Positions 33,846-43,502 of a DNA stretch of 64,000 bases are shown piece after piece. The DNA is from Coprococcus sp. Lineage in GTDB: Bacteria > Bacillota > Clostridia > Lachnospirales > Lachnospiraceae. The DNA lies in contig JAAWDY010000033.1 in the NCBI GenBank assembly GCA_022793995.1, positions 117,621 through 181,620 on the forward strand, in the 5' to 3' direction. The first letter of the stretch is position 1, and the number at the start of each line of letters is the position of its first letter. The translations under genes and the position numbers were made by a program. The notes under the pieces are model-generated. The model had not been told where the DNA came from. It made no database searches and saw only the letters and a list, made by a program, of their open reading frames with translations.

Positions 33846-33875
33846 AAAGGGAGCGTCATACGGCGCTCCCTTTAT
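33846..33875 (+). terminator. terminator of the atp operon
   Basis: AAAGGGAGCG...CGCTCCCTTT. Confidence 0.75.
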
Positions 33876-33994
33876 TCTCACAAATATGGGTTTGCTTTTG
33901 AAGGAAAATCGGTTTTGATAAATGGAATATGATGAAATTGATAAAAGAGAGGCCCAAGTGGAACCTCTCTTTCTATCTCTTAAACAATAAAGTT

Positions 33995-35338
33995 TTAACG
34001 TACATGCGCCAGGGATCCCATGGGATCCCACGGCTCCAGTTCGATCGGCTCGGATTCATAGGCCTGTATCTGCTCATCGCTGAGATACTTCTTATTCACA
34101 ACCACCTGGTATATGTACTCGTCAAACCAACGGTCTGTCATCACATAATATCCCTCGGTTCCGGCTTCCTTACCCCAGCTGTTTTCTACCCGCCAGCGGT
34201 TTGGGGCGCCGTTTTTATCCAGGTTGACGCCCTGGAAGACCATGGCGTGGGTCATCAGACTTTGTCCATAGTCAAGGCGCTCCGCCTTATTCATAGTAAA
34301 TGTGGTATTCAAAAGTTCTTCCAAACGGAAGGTGTCTAGGTCCATGACTCCACTTTCCCTGTCGGAACGTTTCCCTACATCGCATCCAAACCATACCGGA
34401 TTGCCGTCCTGCATCTGGGCAATCGCCGCTTTTTTAAGCTCCCCGATCTCCAGGTTCAGATAACGGACTTTTTTGCCCTCCTTCACATTGCCAAGGAATT
34501 TGACTGTATAACTACGGCTATAAGGCTTGTCGGCGGTGGGCGCGTTAATCAGGCTTACATAATCGTCAAGATTCATATGGATATACTTTTCAAAAAATGC
34601 ATGCGGAGTCAGGCCGCAGTCACGGTGAAATCCGTCTTCCTTATCCTGGTACTCAAAATCAAAGGTTTTAGGCGGCTTTCCAAGGCAGATACACAAGAAA
34701 CGGTAGATTTCCTCCATCATTTGTGTGCGGAGGGACTGGAGCTCTTCCATTTTTGCTCCCTGCGCATGGTGTTTCCGCAAAATACATGCGTCCTCTCGGA
34801 GCTTTTCCGTTAGATAGATGTTCATTTCACGGGTAGCTGAGGAAAGGTTCGTTTCAGGATAGGCGGAAATCGGGACTACCCCGTATTTTTTCACCAGGTT
34901 ACAGAACATATCCCACTGGCCGCCGTCGTTTACCGGCATCTGCAGCAGATAAGAGATCAGACGGCCGCCTACAGGTTCGTCCAGAGTCTCCAGGACGCTG
35001 TTCAGGAAATAATTAGATTTTTCAAGCTTATCATAGAAAAGGGGATAAGCCTGGGACAGCTCGAAGGTCTTTACGTTCAAGTCATGCATGGCTTTAAAAC
35101 GCATGACGTTCAAGGCAGCAAACATCCAGCAACGCCCGCTTTCCTTCTGATTGGTGATTTTCCCTTGTTTCAGACTGACAGAAAAAACATAGGGGTTATC
35201 CTGCAGCGCCCGGCTGTTTCTCGAAGAATTGTGGATGCCGTTGTTGACGACAGCGTTCATTGCGACTTGGTTAGCCCGGTCCGCGTCAAAAGCGGATTCA
35301 AAAGCTTTTAGGTTCTCTGACGTAATACCCAGATTCAT
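33995..35338 (-). CDS. pepC: C1 family aminopeptidase C (bleomycin hydrolase type)
   Basis: QKESGRCWMFAALNVMR, GQSLMTHAMVFQGV, WRVENSWG; AAGGAGGAG before ATG at 35338. Confidence 0.95.
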   Translation of the reverse strand: MNLGITSENLKAFESAFDADRANQVAMNAVVNNGIHNSSRNSRALQDNPYVFSVSLKQGKITNQKESGRCWMFAALNVMRFKAMHDLNVKTFELSQAYPLFYDKLEKSNYFLNSVLETLDEPVGGRLISYLLQMPVNDGGQWDMFCNLVKKYGVVPISAYPETNLSSATREMNIYLTEKLREDACILRKHHAQGAKMEELQSLRTQMMEEIYRFLCICLGKPPKTFDFEYQDKEDGFHRDCGLTPHAFFEKYIHMNLDDYVSLINAPTADKPYSRSYTVKFLGNVKEGKKVRYLNLEIGELKKAAIAQMQDGNPVWFGCDVGKRSDRESGVMDLDTFRLEELLNTTFTMNKAERLDYGQSLMTHAMVFQGVNLDKNGAPNRWRVENSWGKEAGTEGYYVMTDRWFDEYIYQVVVNKKYLSDEQIQAYESEPIELEPWDPMGSLAHVR

Positions 35339-35361
35339 TTGTATCTCCTCCTTATTTTTCA

Positions 35362-37494
35362 TTAGTGGTCGTGTACGCAAAATACCGCGACAGACCGCGG
35401 CCGCATACAGAAATCTCTATCAATACGCGTCTCACTGCCCTCGGGATAAAAATACCGCCTCAAGCCATCGCCATACGTATTCACGCATAAATACCAGTAG
35501 TCGGCGTTATTTAAAGCAGGGAGAGTAATAGTGACATCTTCCCAGTAAGTATTTACCACAAGATAGACTATATCATCCCGCCCTTTATTTCTGTCATAAC
35601 CGGCAAAACAGACACCTAAAATCATGGAATCCTTGGGAACCGGCCTGCCGTCGGCTATGGCGCCGTAAATGTGCAGGGGGGCCATGCCGCACACCGCGTC
35701 GGGCAGTTTTCTGCGGATCGCCGGGTGATTTTTGCGGAACTGGATCATGAATTGGAAAAATGCAAATAGTTCCCGGTTCTTTTCAAGCAGGCTCCAATCC
35801 AGCCAAGAAAGCTCGTTGTCCTGGCAATAACAGTTGTTGTTTCCTTTCTGCGTATTTCCAAATTCGTCCCCTGCAAAAAACATAGGGGTTCCACGACTGC
35901 ACATCAATACTGCGCAGGCGTTGCGAATCATGCGGAACCGAAGACTTAAAATGTTAGGATCGTCGGTATCGCCCTCCATGCCGCAATTCCAGCTCCGGTT
36001 GTCGTTCGTGCCGTCCGTGTTGCGCCATCCGTTGGCCTCATTATGTTTCTCATTGTAGGAGTATAGGTCATACAGGGTAAATCCATCATGGCATGTCAGG
36101 AAATTTACACAGGAATTATAGCCGGCATAATTGTTATTGTGCTCATTATAGAATCTGCCATAGAGATCGCCTGAACCGCAGATATATCGCGAGGCGCTGA
36201 AGGATTCCCAGGAGTCTCCTTTCAGGAAGGCACGGACGGAATCTCGGTAACGCCCGTTCCACTCAGCCCAACGCAGGCTGGCGGGAAAACTTCCTACCTG
36301 GTACATCCCCCCGGCATCCCATGCCTCGGCAATCAGCTTGATATTACTTAAGACAGGGTCGCAGGCAAGCGTGTATAAAAGCGGCGGGTTATTCATGGGT
36401 GTACCGTCCTGATTCCGTCCCAGAATGCTGGCAAGGTCAAAACGGAAACCGTCTACCCGGTAGTCGATCGTCCAGTAACGGAGACATTCCAGAATCATCT
36501 GCTGCACCACAGGGTGATTACAGTTCAAAGTATTGCCACATCCGCTGAAATTATAGTAGTTTCCATCAGGGGTTAGCATGTAGTAAATATTATTGTCAAA
36601 GCCTTTGAAGCTGAATACAGGCCCCTTTTCATTTCCTTCGGCAGTGTGGTTGAATACTACATCCAGAATCACTTCAATTCCGACCTCATGAAGAGCGCGT
36701 ATCAGTTCTTTCAGCTCCACTCCTTCGTGATTGTCTTCACATGCAGCGGCATAGAGCGTGTTAGGGGCAAAAAAACTGACTGAATTATAACCCCAGCATT
36801 CCATCAGTTTTTTCCCGTCGACTTCCCGTGCATTCATATTTTCATCAAACTCGAAAATAGGCATCAGTTCCACAGCGTTGATTCCCAGTTCCTTCAGATA
36901 TGGGATTTTCTCCATCAGGCCCGCGAAAGTTCCCCTGTGCCTTACGCCGGATGAAGTATGCTGCGTAAAATTGCGCACATGCAGCTCATAGATTACAAGA
37001 TCGCTGAGTTCCCGGGAAGACTGCGGGACGCTTCCCCAGTCGAATGTGTTCTTGACAACCCGTGCGTGATAGGGATTATGATTTTCTTCCCCCCAGGATT
37101 GCTGCCTGCTGATCGCCCGGGCGTAAGGGTCTACGAGAATATTTTTCTTGTCGAATAAGAAACCTTTTGTCGGGTCATATGGACCGTCCACCCGGTAAGC
37201 ATACTCAAAATCCTGAATATCCAGGTCAAAGACGATCATAGAATATACGTCGCCGATCTTAAATTCTTCAGGAAAGGGAAGAATGGCAAAAGGATCTTTT
37301 TCATTCCTGTGAAAAAGCAGCAACTCGCACGATGTGCCTCCGTGGGTATAGACGGTAAAATTCACTCCGTTCTGGAGCAGCATAGTCCCGTTTAAGTCAA
37401 ATAAACCCGGGCGCACTGGATAACCGGCGATCTCTTCGGTCGGCTCGCCAAGGAGAGGGGACTCTTGTAAAAATCGATTGTTATATGATGTCAT
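35362..37494 (-). CDS. glgX: glycogen debranching enzyme GlgX-type GH13 with CBM48
   Basis: YAYRVDGPYDPTKGFLFDKKNILVDPYARAI; DVVFNHTAEG; DGFRFDLASILGR. Confidence 0.92.
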   Translation of the reverse strand: MTSYNNRFLQESPLLGEPTEEIAGYPVRPGLFDLNGTMLLQNGVNFTVYTHGGTSCELLLFHRNEKDPFAILPFPEEFKIGDVYSMIVFDLDIQDFEYAYRVDGPYDPTKGFLFDKKNILVDPYARAISRQQSWGEENHNPYHARVVKNTFDWGSVPQSSRELSDLVIYELHVRNFTQHTSSGVRHRGTFAGLMEKIPYLKELGINAVELMPIFEFDENMNAREVDGKKLMECWGYNSVSFFAPNTLYAAACEDNHEGVELKELIRALHEVGIEVILDVVFNHTAEGNEKGPVFSFKGFDNNIYYMLTPDGNYYNFSGCGNTLNCNHPVVQQMILECLRYWTIDYRVDGFRFDLASILGRNQDGTPMNNPPLLYTLACDPVLSNIKLIAEAWDAGGMYQVGSFPASLRWAEWNGRYRDSVRAFLKGDSWESFSASRYICGSGDLYGRFYNEHNNNYAGYNSCVNFLTCHDGFTLYDLYSYNEKHNEANGWRNTDGTNDNRSWNCGMEGDTDDPNILSLRFRMIRNACAVLMCSRGTPMFFAGDEFGNTQKGNNNCYCQDNELSWLDWSLLEKNRELFAFFQFMIQFRKNHPAIRRKLPDAVCGMAPLHIYGAIADGRPVPKDSMILGVCFAGYDRNKGRDDIVYLVVNTYWEDVTITLPALNNADYWYLCVNTYGDGLRRYFYPEGSETRIDRDFCMRPRSVAVFCVHDH

Positions 37495-37667
37495 AAATGT
37501 GCCTCCAATTTTCTACATCATTATACTCCCCCTGGTGATTCAAAGTCAAGAAAGCAGAAATAGAGGTAGAGAAAACTGTGGAGTTATGATACGATAAAAC
37601 TATGATTTTTACAGAAGCGGCCGCATTTAGCGCGATTCTGGCTCGGGGATTAGAAAGGGGAAGGAAA

Positions 37668-38045
37668 ATGAAATTGAAAAATGTTTTGATTGTAGTGAAG
37701 GATATGGAAGAATCAGTCAAATTCTATAAAGAACTCTTTGGGCTGGACATGATCCTTGACAATGACGGGAACGTCATTATGACAGAAGGGCTTGTCCTCC
37801 AGGATCGGAGGGTCTGGGAAGGATTCATTGGAAGGGGCGTGGTCCCGGAGAATAATGCGTCCGAATTATATTTTGAGGAGACGGATATAGAAGCGTTCGC
37901 GGAGAAATTGGAGAGGTATAATGTGCCGATCCAATATGTGAACCGACTTATGGAACACTCCTGGGGACAGAAGGTGATCCGGTTCTATGACCCGGACGGG
38001 AATCTTATAGAGGTCGGGACGCCGATGCGGGCTTCTTTGGATTGA
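37668..38045 (+). CDS. VOC family (glyoxalase/bleomycin resistance fold) protein
   Basis: MKLKNVLIVVKDMEESVKFYKELFGLDMILDNDGNV; C-terminal FYDPDGNLIEVGTPM. Confidence 0.88.
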   Translation: MKLKNVLIVVKDMEESVKFYKELFGLDMILDNDGNVIMTEGLVLQDRRVWEGFIGRGVVPENNASELYFEETDIEAFAEKLERYNVPIQYVNRLMEHSWGQKVIRFYDPDGNLIEVGTPMRASLD

Positions 38046-38184
38046 AGAAAGGGGGAGAGAGGTATGGCAGAATTTTGCCGAATAGAATAGCTGTACAGCA
38101 CATAGAAAAATAATATGCTTAACCGGGCAGCCGGGAGGGCGTGCGGCCATTCCGTTCCGAGTTCTGCGGAAAGGAGTGGAGCTT

Positions 38185-38265
38185 ATGAGTACATATGAAG
38201 AATTAATGCTGATTGTAACAGTAGCATTGCTGATTGTGGAAATTCTAGATTTGAAAAATAAGTAA
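38185..38265 (+). CDS. 26-aa putative holin-like type I toxin (TxpA/Hol-Tox-like)
   Basis: MSTYEELMLIVTVALLIVEILDLKNK; AAGGAG upstream; MSTYE start and single TM typical of Hol-Tox peptides; absent from supplied ORF track. Confidence 0.8.
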   Translation: MSTYEELMLIVTVALLIVEILDLKNK

Positions 38266-38358
38266 GCCGCCCTGCTCTCTGGTAAAGAATAGGCGGCTTA
38301 CATAGCGTTATAATTCGCCGGGACGGATAGGCCCAATCTATCTTCCGGCTGTCCTGTT
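38253..38358 (-). ncRNA. candidate antisense antitoxin RNA (about 105 nt)
   Basis: Perfect TTGACA-17-TATAAT on minus strand at 38365-38393; terminates at GTAAGCCGCC...GGGCGGCTTAC hairpin followed by TTATTTTT; overlaps toxin 3' end. Confidence 0.75.
38262..38301. terminator. hairpin shared by toxin mRNA 3'UTR and antisense RNA terminator
   Basis: GTAAGCCGCC...GGCGGCTTAC, with T-tract on minus-strand side. Confidence 0.75.
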
Positions 38359-38364
38359 AAGCAT

Positions 38365-38393
38365 ATTATAGCTAAAATTATGAAATATGTCAA
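38365..38393 (-). promoter_or_regulatory. consensus sigma-A promoter of antisense RNA
   Basis: TTGACA TATTTCATAATTTTAGC TATAAT (minus strand). Confidence 0.85.
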
Positions 38394-38493
38394 ACAAAAC
38401 GAATCTTTAATAAAAGATAACCATGCAGGGGCTTTTTAGCACCTGAGAAGTTCTGTATTTTCCTCTATATACGTTTTATAATAATAGTAACCA

Positions 38494-38660
38494 AATCGCG
38501 TGTTCGGCGATAGTATCTTAAAAGGACCCCTCATGCAAAGCAATCGGGATACCTGAATGGAATCGCCTAACCGGCGATGAAATTTTAGAGGAACCCCTCA
38601 TGCGATGCATTCGGGATACCTGAACTGAATCGCCTAATCGGCGATGAAATTTAAGAGGAA
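38494..38660 (+). repeat. 67-bp tandem repeat leader (about 2.5 copies) upstream of XRE regulator
   Basis: AATCGC...GGCGAT hairpin unit begins at 38494, 38561 and 38628 with exact 67-bp spacing. Confidence 0.85.
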
Positions 38661-38673
38661 AGAGGTTAATCTT

Positions 38674-39141
38674 ATGAACGTGGTGTTAGTGTCAAAATAT
38701 TTACAGCGATTGCGTAAAAGCCTTGGGTTTACGCAGGACGATCTGGCAAAAAGATTAAATGTGTCCAGGCAGGCGGTTTCCAAATGGGAGACTGGAACAA
38801 CGATTCCTGATCTGGAAGTTTTATTAGCGCTTTCCAAGCTATATGGACTTACGATAAACGCGATATTAGAACCTGACATACGACCACGGCGAGTAGAGGA
38901 TTTTGAGCAGATATCCGCAATCCCTGAAGATGAGCTGAAAAAAATATTGGAGCAGTTCGATACAAGATCATTGGCAGTTGCTTCCATGGGCGCATCGCCG
39001 GAAGTCAATCATTTGCTAGAGAGACTTTTTCCTGAGATGGATTATCAATTAGAACGGGAGAAAATCGGGAGGGTTAGGATAGAGGAAGTGGAGGATGCAC
39101 AAAAGGAAATTGTTTCTATGATAAATTTGACAGTTATTTGA
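38674..39141 (+). CDS. XRE family helix-turn-helix transcriptional regulator
   Basis: LQRLRKSLGFTQDDLAKRLNVSRQAVSKWETGTTIPDLEVLLALSKLYGLT. Confidence 0.92.
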   Translation: MNVVLVSKYLQRLRKSLGFTQDDLAKRLNVSRQAVSKWETGTTIPDLEVLLALSKLYGLTINAILEPDIRPRRVEDFEQISAIPEDELKKILEQFDTRSLAVASMGASPEVNHLLERLFPEMDYQLEREKIGRVRIEEVEDAQKEIVSMINLTVI

Positions 39142-39162
39142 TAAGTGGAGGGAAAAGTAAGT

Positions 39163-41358
39163 ATGAAATCTTTAGTAATCGCCGAGAAGCCGTCAGTCGC
39201 GCGCGATATCGCGAGGGTACTGAAATGCCAAAAGAAATTGAACGGCGCGATGGAAGGCGGCAGATACGTTGTAACCTGGGCGCTGGGGCATCTGGTGACC
39301 CTGGCAGACCCGGAGGATTATGACAAGAAATATAAGGAGTGGAGGATGGAGCACCTTCCCATGCTCCCCAAGCCTTTTAAGCTGGAGGTCATAAAGCAGA
39401 CGGGAAAGCAGTTCGCCGCCGTGAAAACGCAGATTCACCGAAACGACGTAAGTGAAATCATTATTGCCACGGACGCCGGGCGCGAAGGAGAATTGGTGGC
39501 AAGGCTGATTCTGGAAAAGGCGGGGAACAAAAAGCCGATCAAACGGCTGTGGATTTCCTCGGTCACAGACAAAGCGATTTTAGAGGGATTTGCGCATCTT
39601 AAGAATGGGCATGATTACGACGCCCTATACGACGCCGCGATGTGCCGGGCCAAGGCGGATTGGCTGGTAGGGATTAACGCGACGCGTGCGCTGACCTGCA
39701 AATATAATGCCCAGCTTTCCTGCGGGCGTGTACAGACGCCGACGCTTGCCATGATCGCGAAAAGGGAGGCGCAGATCCGTGCTTTTGTACCGAAGCCTTA
39801 TTACGGAATCAACGCCAAGGGCTGCGGCGTCACCCTGACCTGGCAGGACGGTGGGTCGAAGGGTTTCCGGACGTTTGACAAAGAACGGATCGACGAGATT
39901 TACCGGAGAGTGGAAGGAAAAGATGGAATCATAAAAGAAATACGGAAAACGCCGAAAAACATCCCTGCCCCGCTTCTTTACGATCTGACGGAGCTTCAGC
40001 GGGACGCCAATAAGCGGTTTGGACTGTCGGCAAAGGAGACGCTCAACATCATGCAGCGTTTGTACGAGAACCATAAAGTGCTGTCATATCCCAGGACGGA
40101 TTCGCGGTATCTGAGCCATGACATTATCCCGACCTTCAAAGACCGGCTGGAAGCCTGTGGGACAGGACCGTACCGGAAAGCGGCAGCGGCAGTTCTTCGG
40201 CAGCCCATCCCGCAAAAGCCGTTTTTTGTCAATGATGCGAAAGTATCGGACCACCATGCCATCATCCCCACAGAGCAGTTTGTCAGGCTGGAAGATATGA
40301 CGAACGAAGAGAGAAAGATTTACGATTTGGTTGTAAGAAGGTTCCTGGCGGTATTTTATCCGCCGTTTATGTATGAGCAGACACAGATCCGGGCAGAATT
40401 TGGCGGGGAAACTTTTGCGGCATCGGGCAGGATCGTTAAAAATGCCGGATGGAAAGAAGTATATGAGAACCTGGGGACAGACAGTGAAGAAGAGGAAACA
40501 AAGGACCCTGAAGAAGAGGCGCTAAGGAGCCAGCACCTTCCGGAATTTATTAAGGACCAGCGTTTGAACGGATTTTCATTTTCAAGGACGGAAGGAAAAA
40601 CGAAACCGCCCGCGCCCTTTAACGAGGCGTCGCTTCTATCTGCGATGGAGAACCCGGCGGCGTTTATGGAATCTCATGATAAGAAGATGGCGCAGACCCT
40701 TGGGGAGACCGGGGGGCTGGGAACGGTCGCGACAAGGGCTGATATCATAGAGAAACTATTTTCCAGTTTCCTGTTGGAAAAACGTGGAAAAGATATCTTC
40801 CTCACGTCCAAAGCAAAACAGCTTTTGGAGCTGGTTCCCGGGGAACTAAAGCAGCCCGAGCTTACGGCGGACTGGGAGATGAAGCTGTCCCGTATCGCAA
40901 AGGGAAGTCTATCAGGCAGAGTTTTCATGGCGGATATCGTAGAATATACTAATGAACTATTGGGTGAAATCAAGACAGGGTGCGGTACATTCCGGCACGA
41001 CAATCTGACGAATACAAAATGTCCGCGCTGTGGGAAACGGATGCTGGCGGTCAAAGGGAAGAACAGCGAAATGCTCGTCTGCCAGGACAGAGAGTGCGGT
41101 TATCGTGAGACCGTGGCAAAGACCACGAACGCCCGTTGTCCTGTCTGCCATAAAAAGATGCAGCTCAAAGGAAAAGGAGAAGGGCAGATCTTCGTCTGCA
41201 CCTGTGGGCATAAGGAAAAGCTGTCCGCATTCCAGGAACGGCGTAAGAAGGAGGGAGCGGGGGTCAGCAAACGGGACGTACAGAATTATCTGAAAAAACA
41301 AAAAGAAGAATCTGTGAACAACGCGTTTGCAGACGCGCTCTCCAAATTGAATCTATAG
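39163..41358 (+). CDS. topB: DNA topoisomerase III (type IA)
   Basis: MKSLVIAEKPSVARDIARVL Toprim; YPRTDSRYLS active site; C-terminal zinc ribbons. Confidence 0.95.
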   Translation: MKSLVIAEKPSVARDIARVLKCQKKLNGAMEGGRYVVTWALGHLVTLADPEDYDKKYKEWRMEHLPMLPKPFKLEVIKQTGKQFAAVKTQIHRNDVSEIIIATDAGREGELVARLILEKAGNKKPIKRLWISSVTDKAILEGFAHLKNGHDYDALYDAAMCRAKADWLVGINATRALTCKYNAQLSCGRVQTPTLAMIAKREAQIRAFVPKPYYGINAKGCGVTLTWQDGGSKGFRTFDKERIDEIYRRVEGKDGIIKEIRKTPKNIPAPLLYDLTELQRDANKRFGLSAKETLNIMQRLYENHKVLSYPRTDSRYLSHDIIPTFKDRLEACGTGPYRKAAAAVLRQPIPQKPFFVNDAKVSDHHAIIPTEQFVRLEDMTNEERKIYDLVVRRFLAVFYPPFMYEQTQIRAEFGGETFAASGRIVKNAGWKEVYENLGTDSEEEETKDPEEEALRSQHLPEFIKDQRLNGFSFSRTEGKTKPPAPFNEASLLSAMENPAAFMESHDKKMAQTLGETGGLGTVATRADIIEKLFSSFLLEKRGKDIFLTSKAKQLLELVPGELKQPELTADWEMKLSRIAKGSLSGRVFMADIVEYTNELLGEIKTGCGTFRHDNLTNTKCPRCGKRMLAVKGKNSEMLVCQDRECGYRETVAKTTNARCPVCHKKMQLKGKGEGQIFVCTCGHKEKLSAFQERRKKEGAGVSKRDVQNYLKKQKEESVNNAFADALSKLNL

Positions 41359-41433
41359 AAAATAAAAAAGCGATACAATCCGCGGCTGCTGGCTCATCCT
41401 CAAAAGATAGGGCAGAGGACAGGGCGGCGCGGA

Positions 41434-41934
41434 TTATCTAACCCTTGCCATATAGTATTCATCCAAATGTTTTCCATCTACGCAAACCGATTTTCGCTTA
41501 ATGCCCTCGATCTCGAAGCCGCTATTTGTGTACAGGTGTTTTGCAGCTTCATTCTCACAAATTACAGTTAACTCTAAGCGGACGACTTTATTTTCTTCAG
41601 CCCAAACAATCAATCTTTTAAAAAACTCTGTTCCAATCCCTTTGCCACGATAATCCGTTAAGATACCAACAACGATATATGCAGAATGAGCGGTACGGTT
41701 CAATTTGCCTTTTTGTGCTGATATGTATCCTATAAGCTTATTATCTGTTTCGGCTACGAAAAGGAAGTCTTGTCCTTCCACGGAATCACGTATCAAAGAC
41801 TCAATTCTAGGAAGATTCTTTGTCCTTTCACCCGGTTCGTAGAGCATATACTTTGTTTCATAATCCAATTGATTCATCAAACTCCAAAATTGTTCCGCTT
41901 CATCCACGGATAGTTTTCTATACTCCATTTTCAT
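41434..41934 (-). CDS. GNAT family N-acetyltransferase
   Basis: IVVGILTDYRGKGIGTEFFKRLIVWAEE...LYTNSGFEIEGIKRK. Confidence 0.9.
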   Translation of the reverse strand: MKMEYRKLSVDEAEQFWSLMNQLDYETKYMLYEPGERTKNLPRIESLIRDSVEGQDFLFVAETDNKLIGYISAQKGKLNRTAHSAYIVVGILTDYRGKGIGTEFFKRLIVWAEENKVVRLELTVICENEAAKHLYTNSGFEIEGIKRKSVCVDGKHLDEYYMARVR

Positions 41935-41939
41935 ATCCT

Positions 41940-42191
41940 TTACACGTTCCTTTCGTCCTCATCCATGATTTTAGCATGTCCAATTTTATGGATAAAGTGT
42001 TCAAATAGAAAATCTACAATGCCATAAGCTATTAGTGCGTAGCCAGCAGAGACAATAAAAGCAGCAGGTAATCCCTTTATAAAACGAAAAGGTAAGACTA
42101 AAATACCAATGCCAATAAATAAACATGCAAAAATTTTCTTACTCTTTCTCATGTTTTCAAATCTCGCCCCTTGATATGAAATAAACTTCAC
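41940..42191 (-). CDS. small predicted membrane protein, unknown function
   Basis: Two hydrophobic segments (IFACLFIGIGILVLPF, LPAAFIVSAGYALIAYGIV). Confidence 0.55.
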   Translation of the reverse strand: MKFISYQGARFENMRKSKKIFACLFIGIGILVLPFRFIKGLPAAFIVSAGYALIAYGIVDFLFEHFIHKIGHAKIMDEDERNV

Positions 42192-42251
42192 GTGAAATTT
42201 ATTTCACATTAGCACTTGGATATACATTTGTCAACAATTCCATAGCCTGTT

Positions 42252-42758
42252 ATGCCATTTATCACACTCATGGACGATGCATCATATAATAAACTATATT
42301 TTAGAGAAATGGAAGTGTTCCCCGTGGAAATGAAGCTGCCCTTTTATATGATGTATCCGACGCCGTTTTTATTTGACGATGATAAAAAACAGGAGAAGGA
42401 TTATGAATACTTAAAGAGTATGTATCCTGAGACAGCAAAACAGATATTGCCTTATGTGGAGGAAGAATGCGACCGGATGGAGTATGACGGCAGCATGATT
42501 TATGACGAATATCCCGACAAACTTCAGCTTCGATTGATGTGTTCGAGGATCTATGACAAAGTCATGGACGGGGATGAAGCCATAGAGATTATGTCGGAAG
42601 AAGAAAAAGATAATGAAGAACTGCACACACAGGAGGGGAAGTTTGCACCAAGGAGGAAGCCGGACCGGGTACGGGATATGGTGGAACTTTTGCTTTATCA
42701 AGAGCTGTTCCGCAGAAGAGAACAGCATAGGCATAGACGGGGGCGGCAGCTCTGGTGA
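42252..42758 (+). CDS. conserved uncharacterised protein
   Basis: Intact 168-aa ORF with acidic/aromatic-rich pattern; no family assigned with certainty. Confidence 0.6.
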   Translation: MPFITLMDDASYNKLYFREMEVFPVEMKLPFYMMYPTPFLFDDDKKQEKDYEYLKSMYPETAKQILPYVEEECDRMEYDGSMIYDEYPDKLQLRLMCSRIYDKVMDGDEAIEIMSEEEKDNEELHTQEGKFAPRRKPDRVRDMVELLLYQELFRRREQHRHRRGRQLW

Positions 42759-42777
42759 TCGCTCCGAAATGAAATAG

Positions 42778-42806
42778 TTGCTTTTTCACGCCTTTTGTGG
42801 TATAGT
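42778..42806 (+). promoter_or_regulatory. promoter upstream of aroK
   Basis: TTGCTT-17 nt-TATAGT; the -10 lies in the 60-bp duplicated segment. Confidence 0.5.
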
Positions 42807-42890
42807 AGGAGCACTTGGCGAGGTATTTACGAGCCTTAGTGCGAGTTCATGCCCTTGCGGTATAGTAGGAGCCCTTGGCGAGGTATTTAC
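42791..42890 (+). repeat. direct duplication, 60-bp period, upstream of aroK
   Basis: GGTATAGTAGGAGC(A/C)CTTGGCGAGGTATTTAC at 42799-42830 and 42859-42890. Confidence 0.9.
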
Positions 42891-42915
42891 AATCCGGCAA
42901 AAGGTGGTAACACAT

Positions 42916-43425
42916 ATGAATAACATTATCTTTATCGGAATGCCGGCGGTAGGAAAAAGTACGGTCGGTGTCGTGACGGCAAAGCGTCTCGGCTATGAAT
43001 TTATAGATACGGATCTACTGATACAGAAACAGGAGAAACGTCTGCTTTGCGAGATCATCGCCCAGGAGGGGATCGATGCTTTTCTGGCGATTGAGAACCA
43101 GGTGAACCGTGAAGTGGACGCAGAGAACGCGGTCATTTCGCCCGGCGGCAGTATCGTGTATTCAGAAGAAGCTATGCGCCATTTCAAGGAGATGGGAACG
43201 ATTGTATACCTGCATGCATCATTTGAGACGATTAACTCCCGTTTGAAAAATGCTGTGAACCGCGGCGTTACCCTGCGGGAAGGTCAGACATTGAGAGATT
43301 TATATGACGAAAGAGTCGTTTTATTTGAGAAATATGCCGATATCACGATCTCCGAAGATGGCCTGGATTTGGAAGAAACGATAGAAAAAGTATTAGAGGC
43401 ATTAAAAATGGGTAATTTTTGCTGA
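42916..43425 (+). CDS. aroK: shikimate kinase
   Basis: IIFIGMPAVGKSTVGVVTAKRLGYEFIDTDLLIQ; ATG 42916 preferred over upstream in-frame start. Confidence 0.85.
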   Translation: MNNIIFIGMPAVGKSTVGVVTAKRLGYEFIDTDLLIQKQEKRLLCEIIAQEGIDAFLAIENQVNREVDAENAVISPGGSIVYSEEAMRHFKEMGTIVYLHASFETINSRLKNAVNRGVTLREGQTLRDLYDERVVLFEKYADITISEDGLDLEETIEKVLEALKMGNFC

Positions 43426-43473
43426 TTTATTACAAAATATTTACAAAATCTTTTCGCTCATTAAGAAATAATT

Positions 43474-43502
43474 TTGCAAAATCTGTCATGATGTGGTATA
43501 CT
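43474..43502 (+). promoter_or_regulatory. sigma-A promoter upstream of small ORF/murA
   Basis: TTGCAA-17 nt-TATACT. Confidence 0.7.
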
